Positions 5,432-10,358 of a stretch of 10,358 nucleotides of DNA are shown in pieces. Position 1 is the stretch's first letter, and every line of letters begins with the position of its first letter. The position numbers and the translations under genes are program-made. Source of the stretch: an uncultured Angelakisella sp. (GTDB lineage: Bacteria; Bacillota; Clostridia; Oscillospirales; Ruminococcaceae). The DNA lies in the NCBI GenBank assembly GCA_904420255.1, contig CAJFUT010000035.1, positions 1 to 10,358 of the forward strand, given 5' to 3'. A model generated the notes under the pieces. It was not told where the DNA came from, searched no databases, and saw only the letters and a list, made by a program, of their open reading frames with translations.

Positions 5432-6823
5432 ATGGAAAAGAAGAGAACCCTGAAGGTGCCCCACGTATATGTCATTATCGTGGTGCTGATCCTTCTGTCC
5501 GCCGTCCTGACCTATGTCATCCCCGCCGGCGCTTACGACTTTGTCTATGACGAGGCCGCTGACCGCGAGGTGGTGGTGGCGGATTCCTTCCGCTACCTGG
5601 ACGAAAACACGCCGGCCAGCTTCCGGGACCTGATCACCTCGGTTTCCAAGGGGATGGCGGCTTCGGTGGACATCATGATGCTGGTGGTGCTGGTCTGCGC
5701 CTCCTTCCAGATCATCAACGACACCGGGGCCCTGAGCGCCGGCATCTTTGCCCTGCTGCGGGTGCTGAAGGGCCGCAATAAGCTGGTGCTGGTGATCATG
5801 ACGGTGATCTATTCCGCCATCGGCGGGTACCTGGGATGGCTGGAGGGACAGCTGATCTTCATCCCCATCACCGTGGCCATGGCGGTGGCCATGGGCTACG
5901 ATAACGCCCTGGGCTTCATGGTCCTGGCCTTCGGCGCCATCTCCGGCTATGCCACCGGCCCCCTCAACGTCTATTCCACCGGGGTCTGCCAGGGGATCAT
6001 GGGGCTGCCCCTTTATTCCGGCTTCGGCTTCCGGGTGGTGGCCTGGGTGCTTTTCACCATCCTGGCCTGCATCTTTGTGCTGGCCTATGCCCGGCGGATC
6101 GAGAAGGACCCCACCAAGAGCCTGACCTACGGGGCCGAGGGGGTCATCGTCCCCGACGTGGGGGAGGCCCCGGCGTTCAACACCCGGCGCAGGCTGGTGT
6201 TCCTGGTGACCCTGGTGGGCATCGTCGTTTCCGCCATCGGCTGCGCCAACTGGGGGTGGTACCTCCAGGAACTTACCGGCATCTTCATCCTCACCGGCAT
6301 CGTGGGGGGCCTGGTTTACGGCATGAACGGCACCCAGATGTCCAACAGCTTTGCCGCCGGCGCCCGGGAGATCATCCCCTCCGCCCTGGTCATCGGCGCC
6401 TCCCGGGCCATTCTGGTGCTGTTGGAGGAGGCCGATGTCCTCCACACGGTGATCAACGGCCTCGCCCAAGTGATCGGGGTCCTGCCCCACTCCTTGAGCG
6501 GCGCGGCCATCTGCGGCACCACGGCGCTGCTGGATGCCCTAGTTACCTCCGCCAGCGCCAAGGCCGCCATTATGATGCCCATTCTGGCCCCCCTGGGGGA
6601 TATCCTGGGCATCAGCGGACAGGTCACCATTGTGGCCTTCCAGCTGGGGGATGGCTTCACCAACTTCTTCTGGCCCACCTCCGGCGTCCTGATGGCGGGC
6701 CTGGCCATGAGCGGCAATATCCCCTGGGACCGCTGGGCCAAGTACGCCTGGAAATTTGCGGTGGCGTCGGTGGCCCTGGCCATGGTGGTGGTGTTTGTAG
6801 GACAGATGATCGGCATTCAGTGA
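5432..6823 (+). CDS. YfcC/DcuC-like family membrane carrier
   Basis: This 463-residue integral membrane protein has about 10-12 hydrophobic segments (for example 11-31, 79-93, 117-135, 141-155, 200-219, 255-272, 280-297, 317-331, 438-460) and a short basic N-terminus. It matches the YfcC family of C4-dicarboxylate/amino-acid carriers: GYATGPLNVYSTGVCQ (172-187) and the C-terminal SAKAAIMMPILAPLGD (375-390), then QLGDGFTNFFWPTSG (404-418). This last block resembles a substrate/ion-binding re-entrant motif. Family members are secondary carriers for amino acids, dipeptide-like compounds or dicarboxylates, and specificity cannot be told here. The start at 5432 has AGGAGG six bases upstream. It has its own promoter and terminator, so it can be regulated apart from the enzymes upstream, yet it probably imports their substrate (inference). 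Confidence 0.87.
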   Translation: MEKKRTLKVPHVYVIIVVLILLSAVLTYVIPAGAYDFVYDEAADREVVVADSFRYLDENTPASFRDLITSVSKGMAASVDIMMLVVLVCASFQIINDTGALSAGIFALLRVLKGRNKLVLVIMTVIYSAIGGYLGWLEGQLIFIPITVAMAVAMGYDNALGFMVLAFGAISGYATGPLNVYSTGVCQGIMGLPLYSGFGFRVVAWVLFTILACIFVLAYARRIEKDPTKSLTYGAEGVIVPDVGEAPAFNTRRRLVFLVTLVGIVVSAIGCANWGWYLQELTGIFILTGIVGGLVYGMNGTQMSNSFAAGAREIIPSALVIGASRAILVLLEEADVLHTVINGLAQVIGVLPHSLSGAAICGTTALLDALVTSASAKAAIMMPILAPLGDILGISGQVTIVAFQLGDGFTNFFWPTSGVLMAGLAMSGNIPWDRWAKYAWKFAVASVALAMVVVFVGQMIGIQ

Positions 6824-6832
6824 GGCTCCGGG

Positions 6833-6879
6833 GGCTGCGGTGCAGCCTGCCGCCTCCGGAAGCCCTTTCCGAAAAGGCT
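6833..6879 (+). repeat. Two hairpins just after the transporter stop
   Basis: GGCTGC (6833-6838) pairs with GCAGCC (6842-6847) around GGT, starting ten bases after the stop. AGCC-TTT (6861-6868) then pairs with AAA-GGCT (6872-6879) around CCG with one C-A mismatch. Neither is followed by a T-run. They may protect the 3' end or slow polymerase before the true terminator at 6983. No gene is seen between 6824 and 7054. Confidence 0.4.
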
Positions 6880-6982
6880 GAAAGCCGCTCCAACGGGCGC
6901 AAAAGACTTCATGGGCGGGTCCGCCGCGAAAGCAGACAGAGGCGCCGCTCATGCAGGGCTGCCCGCAGGTTTCAATTTTTAT

Positions 6983-7019
6983 GGCCGTGCCGCCGGAGGC
7001 GGTACGGCCGCTTTTATTT
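6983..7019 (+). terminator. Strong intrinsic terminator after the transporter
   Basis: GGCCGTGCCGCC (6983-6994) pairs along all 12 positions, one G-T, with GGCGGTACGGCC (6998-7009) around a GGA loop. GCTTTTATTT follows. The tail is T-rich only on the plus strand, so it acts on the transporter transcript and not on the opposing gene ending at 7055. The stem is nearly the same as the palindrome at 5249-5274. Confidence 0.82.
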
Positions 7020-7054
7020 GCCTTGTTCCTCTTGACAAAGCCGCATCTGCGCGG

Positions 7055-7828
7055 TCATGAGCTTGCAACCCTTCTTCCCAGCAGCTCCATCCCGGCCCAG
7101 CAGGCGGCCATCAGGAAGTAGCAGACGAGCTCCGGCCGGGAGATGGAATTGGCGACCAGAGGAAGGCACACCTCGCGACCCCAGTCCGGCCGCAGGACCA
7201 CCCCCGCCAGAAAGCCCAGGAGGATCAGGCAGCCCAGGAGAAAGGGGGAGAAGAGGAGCAGCTCCTCCCGCCAGGAGGTCCGCCCCTCCATGACCCGGCG
7301 GCGGCTGCGGCTTCCCAGGACCGAAACGGCCAGCAGGAAAAGGGGGATCCCTACCAGTCCCTTGGCCAGGATGAAGGAGGAGGGCAGTTCCCCGGGGATG
7401 GCCTCCGGCTTGATGGTCTGGGAAAGCTGGAACAGGGTCATGCCGGCGATGAGCCGGGAGAGGGCCAGATGCTCCCTCAGATTTTCCCCGGTCAAATCCC
7501 AGCCCGACGGGAAGAAAAGACCGCCCACCGCCCCGGTCCAGAGGAGCCCCGAAAGGGTGGTCACAAAGGCGGCGCTGCTAAGGGCCGGCAGGACCCCCTG
7601 GGCTATGGGGAATGTGGGGTACTGGTGGAGCAGCTGGGCCCCCAGCCTGAGCAGATAGTACCGCCAGGAGGGGCGGTAGGGGGTCCCGTTTGCTACGGCC
7701 TCCGCCAGACCGGGGGCCGGGACGGAGTACCCGTCGCAGAGCACCACCAGGTAGAAGAAGGCCAGTAGGAGGACCCATTTCCCCCAGAGGCGGAGATGCC
7801 GTTTTTCCAGGATGATGGTGATGGTCAT
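7055..7828 (-). CDS. Unrecognised multi-pass membrane protein
   Basis: This 257-residue protein is not recognised as any named family. About five hydrophobic segments are visible: 18-31, 79-106, 151-171, 190-212 and 232-250. A polar stretch of about 45 residues follows the first segment and includes HQYPTFP. A basic loop, SRSRRR (173-178), lies between segments 3 and 4 and suggests a cytoplasmic side there. The gene is supported by a good ribosome binding site (AGGGAGG, at 7836-7842 on the minus strand) seven bases before the ATG, by an extended -10 promoter upstream, and by membrane-protein composition, unlike the Gly/Pro/His-rich shadow frames nearby. It runs divergently from the LytTR/GHKL pair and shares a 219-base control region with it. 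It may be a target or an accessory sensor of that pair (inference). Confidence 0.7.
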   Translation of the reverse strand: MTITIILEKRHLRLWGKWVLLLAFFYLVVLCDGYSVPAPGLAEAVANGTPYRPSWRYYLLRLGAQLLHQYPTFPIAQGVLPALSSAAFVTTLSGLLWTGAVGGLFFPSGWDLTGENLREHLALSRLIAGMTLFQLSQTIKPEAIPGELPSSFILAKGLVGIPLFLLAVSVLGSRSRRRVMEGRTSWREELLLFSPFLLGCLILLGFLAGVVLRPDWGREVCLPLVANSISRPELVCYFLMAACWAGMELLGRRVASS

Positions 7829-7852
7829 AAGGATACCTCCCTTTTCGTGACC

Positions 7853-7870
7853 GGGGCTTCAGAAGCTCCC
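7853..7870 (-). repeat. Inverted repeat in the membrane-protein leader
   Basis: GGGGCTT (7853-7859) and AAGCTCCC (7863-7870) form a near-perfect dyad around a three-base loop, with one G-T wobble. Read on the minus strand it would sit at the extreme 5' end of the membrane-protein transcript, between the promoter at 7882-7890 and the ribosome binding site at 7836-7842. Confidence 0.4.
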
Positions 7871-7881
7871 GTTCTGTCTCC

Positions 7882-7890
7882 ATCATAGCA
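7882..7890 (-). promoter_or_regulatory. Extended -10 promoter for the minus-strand membrane gene
   Basis: On the minus strand the bases read TGCTATGAT, an extended -10 (TGn then TATGAT). The matching -35 position at 17-bp spacing (TACCCA) is poor, so the promoter would depend on the TG extension or on an activator. The start site would be near 7875, about 47 bases before the ATG. Confidence 0.5.
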
Positions 7891-7960
7891 TGAAAACCGC
7901 CGGATGGGTACGCGCCGGCAAATCGACCGGTCCCGGTGCAAAATTGGCAGAAAGGACCCA

Positions 7961-7989
7961 TTGAAAAGAGGCGGAAGGCCCCGTATACT
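7961..7989 (+). promoter_or_regulatory. Promoter of the two-component operon
   Basis: TTGAAA (7961-7966) and TATACT (7984-7989) are separated by exactly 17 bases. The start site would be near 7996, giving a leader of about 50 bases. The leader contains a 6-bp hairpin, TCTCCC/GGGAGA (8007-8023, loop GATTT), just upstream of the ribosome binding site AGGGAGGG (8035-8042). Confidence 0.8.
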
Positions 7990-8047
7990 GATGATGGGAA
8001 GATGTTTCTCCCGATTTGGGAGAGGAGGACGGGAAGGGAGGGCGCCG

Positions 8048-8752
8048 ATGCGGATCGCCTTTTACGATGATGACCCGGGCCAGCGGGCGGAGATCCAGAA
8101 GCTTTTGCTGGCCTTCGCCTTTGAGGAAGACATTGAGGCGGAGGTGGAGGAATACAGGTCTGCGGAGGAGCTTCTGGAAGGCCCTCCCGCCGACCTGCTG
8201 CTCCTGGATATCAAGCTGGAGTCCGGCCAAAACGGCATCGGGATCGCCCGGGAGCTGCGCCGCCGGGGATTTTCCGGCATCCTGATCCTCATCACCTCCG
8301 CCCCGGAGTTCGCCCTGGAGGGGTACCGGGCGGATACCTTCCGGTATCTGCTCAAGCCGCTGCGCCGGGAGGAGATGACCGAAGCCCTGTCCGCCGCGCT
8401 GGGCAAGCTCCGCACTAGCAGCCAGAGGCTCGCCGTCTCCTGCAACGGGGTGCAGCGGTATCTCAGGATCGACGATATCCAGCTGGCGGAGTCCTATTAC
8501 CGCATCTGCCGCATCCACACCCGGGACCAGGTCCTGGAGACCAGGGAGACCCTTCGTTCTCTGGGGGAGCGCCTGCCCTGGGAGCGGTTCGCCAGCCCCC
8601 ACAAAAGCTTCCTTGTGAACCTGGCCCAGGTGTCCGGCATCAGCGGGGCGCACCTGGTGCTGAGCGGTGGGAGGGAGATCCCCATCAGCCGGAGCCACAG
8701 GGAGGAGTTCCTGGCGGCCCTCCACAGCTTCATCCTCCGGAAAGGGGGGTAG
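8048..8752 (+). CDS. LytTR-family response regulator
   Basis: This 234-residue protein has a receiver domain (about 1-118) followed by a LytTR DNA-binding domain (about 127-232), the AgrA/LytR/NatR layout. Receiver residues are intact: acidic pocket D7-D9, phosphoacceptor D54 in LLLLDIKL, T83 in LITSAPE, and K103 in LLKPLRREE. The LytTR part shows the typical RFASPHKSFLVNL (about 188-200) and GREIPISRSHREEF segments. It is a cytoplasmic transcription factor that binds paired direct repeats when phosphorylated by the partner kinase encoded next. The start at 8048 has AGGGAGGG five bases upstream; the longer frame from 7904 is rejected because it begins upstream of the promoter at 7961-7989. 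The kinase gene starts three bases after its stop, so the two are translationally coupled. Target genes are not known; no clear LytTR repeat pair was found in the window. Confidence 0.92.
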   Translation: MRIAFYDDDPGQRAEIQKLLLAFAFEEDIEAEVEEYRSAEELLEGPPADLLLLDIKLESGQNGIGIARELRRRGFSGILILITSAPEFALEGYRADTFRYLLKPLRREEMTEALSAALGKLRTSSQRLAVSCNGVQRYLRIDDIQLAESYYRICRIHTRDQVLETRETLRSLGERLPWERFASPHKSFLVNLAQVSGISGAHLVLSGGREIPISRSHREEFLAALHSFILRKGG

Positions 8753-8755
8753 GGG

Positions 8756-10078
8756 ATGCTGTTCTTCGATTTCTTCCTCTGCCTGACGGATTCCATCATC
8801 GCCCTGGACTTTATGGGCTGCCTCTTCCCGGCAAAGCTCCGCCCCATCCTCCTGCGGGGAGGGCTCCTCATCGCGGCTGCCGCCCTCCTCTCTTGGACGG
8901 CCTCCTTTGCCCCGGCCTGGGCGGCGCTGTTCTTGGCCCTGGCCCTGTGGTTTGCCCTGGCGCGGCTGCTGTTGGACGCCCCCTGGCAGCAGCAACTGCT
9001 GCTGTCCCTCTTCGCCATGGGGCTCTCCGCCCTCAGCGAATTTGCCGCCGCTTATCTCCTTTCCTTCTTTCTGGGGACTTCCATTTCCCAGGCCCTGGAG
9101 AAGGAGTACGGCTTTTTTGTCATCGCGGCGGTGAGCAGGCTGCTGTTTTTTGCCCTCACCGAAATCGCCCGCCTGGGGCTCAGCAGGTCCCGGCCCTCGA
9201 AGGAGCGGAGGGGGTTCCAGCCGGTGCTGCTCTTCCCGGCTTCCAGCGTGGCGGTGCTGTATTTTGCCTATTATGCCGACCCCTGGCTCCCCCAGAACAG
9301 CTGGTACTCCTTCCTCAGCGCGGCGGTCTGCGTCCTGCTCATTGTTTCCAACCTGGCTTTTTTCGGCCTCTGGCACAGGCGGCAGCGGGAGGAAGCGGAC
9401 CGGCTGGCCGCTGCTGCAGCCCGGCGCTCCTTGGAGGAGCAGGAGAAGATCATCGCCCTCCAGAACCGGTACCTGGAGGAACTGGCAGCCCTGGCCCATG
9501 ACCACAAAAACCACCTTCTGGCCATCCGGGGCCTCCTCCGGGAAGGGGAGAACCCGCCCCTGGAGGAGTATCTCCGGCGGATCAGCGGAACTTTGGCGGA
9601 GCGGCGGCAGGAGGCCCGACGGTACACCTCCAACGGGGCGGTGAACGGTATCCTGGCCGCCAAGGGGGAGGAGTGCCGCCTGCGTGGGATCCCCTTCATG
9701 GTGCAGGCGGAGGGCGGGACGCTGGATTTTTTGGACTACGGCGACGCCTGCGCCATCTTCGGAAACGCCCTGGACAACGCCCTGGAGGCCTGCGAAGCCC
9801 TGCCGCCAGGGGAAAAAGGCTTCATCCGGGTGGCTGTTTCCCGCCAGCGGGAGCTTCTCAGCATCCTTTTCGAGAACAGCCGGGCCCTTTCCCAGGAAAT
9901 CACCCCAGGGAAGGACGGCCTTCCCGCCACCACCAAGGGGGAGGGCCCCTATCACGGTTACGGCCTGGGGAACCTGAAGCGGGCGGTGGAGCATTATCAG
10001 GGGGCCCTCCTTTGGGAGGCTCCCCCCGGCCTTTTCCGGCTGAAGATTCTCCTTTCCATTCCGCCGGTAGGGGAGTGA
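8756..10078 (+). CDS. GHKL sensor histidine kinase (AgrC/NatK-like)
   Basis: This 440-residue protein has about six or seven N-terminal membrane segments (roughly 1-20, 31-51, 53-73, 79-106, 117-140, 155-173, 183-206). A charged coiled-coil-like linker (207-245) and a GHKL catalytic region follow. The phosphoacceptor box is AHDHKNH with H248. The N-box GNALDNALEA is at 336-345 and the G-box HGYGLGNLKRAVEHY at 400-414, with ENS (about 373-375) in place of the classical DxGxG motif, as is normal for the HATPase_c_5/AgrC group. It would sense a signal within the membrane domain and phosphorylate the LytTR regulator. The start at 8756 follows the regulator stop by three bases with a G-rich ribosome binding site inside that gene's end. 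No AgrB/AgrD-like peptide genes are visible, so a peptide ligand is not supported. Confidence 0.9.
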   Translation: MLFFDFFLCLTDSIIALDFMGCLFPAKLRPILLRGGLLIAAAALLSWTASFAPAWAALFLALALWFALARLLLDAPWQQQLLLSLFAMGLSALSEFAAAYLLSFFLGTSISQALEKEYGFFVIAAVSRLLFFALTEIARLGLSRSRPSKERRGFQPVLLFPASSVAVLYFAYYADPWLPQNSWYSFLSAAVCVLLIVSNLAFFGLWHRRQREEADRLAAAAARRSLEEQEKIIALQNRYLEELAALAHDHKNHLLAIRGLLREGENPPLEEYLRRISGTLAERRQEARRYTSNGAVNGILAAKGEECRLRGIPFMVQAEGGTLDFLDYGDACAIFGNALDNALEACEALPPGEKGFIRVAVSRQRELLSILFENSRALSQEITPGKDGLPATTKGEGPYHGYGLGNLKRAVEHYQGALLWEAPPGLFRLKILLSIPPVGE

Positions 10079-10103
10079 GGGAAAAGAGCTTTTGGGCAAA
10101 ATT

Positions 10104-10141
10104 GATTTCTGGAAATCGGACTTGAGGGCGGAGGAAACTCC
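10104..10141 (+). repeat. Pair of small hairpins after the kinase gene
   Basis: GATTT (10104-10108) pairs with AAATC (10113-10117). GGAG (10130-10133) pairs with CTCC (10138-10141) around a GAAA GNRA-type tetraloop. They begin 26 bases after the kinase stop and come before a stronger hairpin at 10152. Confidence 0.4.
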
Positions 10142-10151
10142 AGGCCCCTGC

Positions 10152-10180
10152 CTAGCGGCGTGGCCGGCTAGCTTCATTTT
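10152..10180 (+). terminator. Candidate terminator of the two-component operon
   Basis: CTAGC+GGC (10152-10159) pairs with GCC (10163-10165) and GCTAG (10167-10171), with one bulged G and loop GTG. CTTCATTTT follows, an imperfect T-rich tail. Its position 74 bases after the kinase stop fits operon termination. Confidence 0.5.
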
Positions 10181-10358
10181 GCGGAATGGAAACCGCTTCC
10201 CGGCGGCAGGCCGGATGGCATCTGCCGCCATTCCTCTGTGGGGGTGAACAGGGAATTTTGAAAGCGAAGCGGAGAAAAAGAGCGGGGTACTGCCTTTCAC
10301 CCTGGAAAATCCCGCTCACGGATTTGCTTGCCGGGGCAACCCGGCCCCGCCACATAGG
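10181..10358. other. Gene-free, hairpin-rich tail; possible structured RNA
   Basis: No credible gene is seen here. Inverted repeats are dense. GGAATGG (10183-10189) pairs with CCATTCC (10228-10234), enclosing GGCGGCAG (10202-10209) with CTGCCGCC (10222-10229). GAGCGGGGT (10280-10288) pairs with ATCCCGCTC (10309-10317), enclosing TTTC/GAAA. GCCGGG (10330-10335) pairs with CCCGGC (10340-10345) around a GCAA tetraloop. Competing pairings also exist, such as GGGTGAA (10242-10248) with TTCACCC (10296-10302). It is cut by the window end. It could be a 5' leader of a following gene or a noncoding RNA; no known class was recognised. Confidence 0.4.

Noticed and set aside
5033..6490. A 485-codon minus-strand open frame opposite the carrier
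   Set aside because: Extreme Gly/Asp/His/Gln content mirrors the hydrophobic codons of the carrier on the other strand; no independent support.
7032..7037. TTGACA as a -35 element on the plus strand
   Set aside because: At 17-base spacing the -10 position reads TCATGA, not promoter-like, and it would only drive antisense transcription into the membrane-protein gene.
7904..8047. 48-residue N-terminal extension of the response regulator
   Set aside because: The upstream ATG precedes the consensus promoter at 7961-7989 and has no ribosome binding site; the receiver domain begins exactly at MRIAFYDDD.
7883..10300. An 805-codon open frame on the minus strand opposite the two-component genes
   Set aside because: Its protein is rich in Gly, Pro, Gln and Glu with no recognisable domain and no good ribosome binding site, and it runs antisense to two clear family members. 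In DNA this GC-rich, stop-free antisense frames are expected.
10241..10320. Possible cobalamin riboswitch (GGTGAACAGGGAAT resembles its early conserved block)
   Set aside because: The following B12-box elements (GGTG.AA.TCC, CCCCGC.ACTGT) are absent in the right order and spacing.
10130..10358. Fragments recalling RNase P RNA (GAGGAAA then CTCC near 10131; AACCCGGC and ATAGG near the end)
   Set aside because: The invariant AGGAAAGTCCGGGC core is not matched and the other conserved blocks and spacing are missing; RNase P RNA is too conserved for this to be a functional copy.
1..10358. tRNA, rRNA, CRISPR array, insertion sequence or phage genes
   Set aside because: No cloverleaf with CCA/GGTTCGAATCC-type arm, no regularly spaced repeats, and no transposase or integrase motif seen on either strand.

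Overview
The window is GC-rich bacterial DNA. It has strong AGGAGG-type ribosome binding sites, clean sigma-70/SigA-type promoters and U-tailed hairpin terminators. A LytTR/GHKL two-component pair lies next to a YfcC-type carrier and amino-acid/amide catabolic enzymes. This mix suggests a high-GC anaerobic Firmicute, most likely a gut Oscillospiraceae/Ruminococcaceae-type clostridium. That assignment is inference from style and gene content, not from a marker gene.

Layout. Positions 1-143 hold a near-consensus promoter, and about 12 bases after its expected start lies a terminator-like hairpin with a T5 tail. Four same-strand genes follow with short gaps, each with a good ribosome binding site: a YtcJ-type metal amidohydrolase (144-1727), an ornithine cyclodeaminase/mu-crystallin family NAD(P) enzyme (1780-2793), a fold-type I PLP aminotransferase (2816-3955) and an M20 amidohydrolase/deacylase (3993-5171). 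A probable terminator closes this unit. The 260-base gap after it holds an AT-rich dyad, a GC-rich palindrome, a perfect tandem 11-bp direct repeat and a consensus promoter. This promoter drives a YfcC/DcuC-like membrane carrier (5432-6823), which ends at a strong intrinsic terminator (6983-7019).

On the minus strand is an unrecognised multi-pass membrane protein (7055-7828). Divergent from it, behind a consensus promoter, is a two-gene sensory operon: a LytTR response regulator (8048-8752) and a GHKL histidine kinase of the AgrC/NatK-like kind (8756-10078). The last 280 bases have no credible gene but are full of inverted repeats.

How the genes may work together (inference). The carrier imports a small carboxylate or N-acylated/cyclic amino-acid derivative. 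The two hydrolases remove acyl, formyl or amide groups or open a ring. The aminotransferase and the cyclodeaminase-like enzyme then process the freed amino acid. The logic resembles ectoine/N-acyl-diamine catabolism, but the substrate cannot be read from sequence. The transporter promoter carries an activator-like repeat. No dedicated one-component regulator lies in the window, so the LytTR system is the only visible candidate, and nothing in the sequence directly links it to the catabolic genes.
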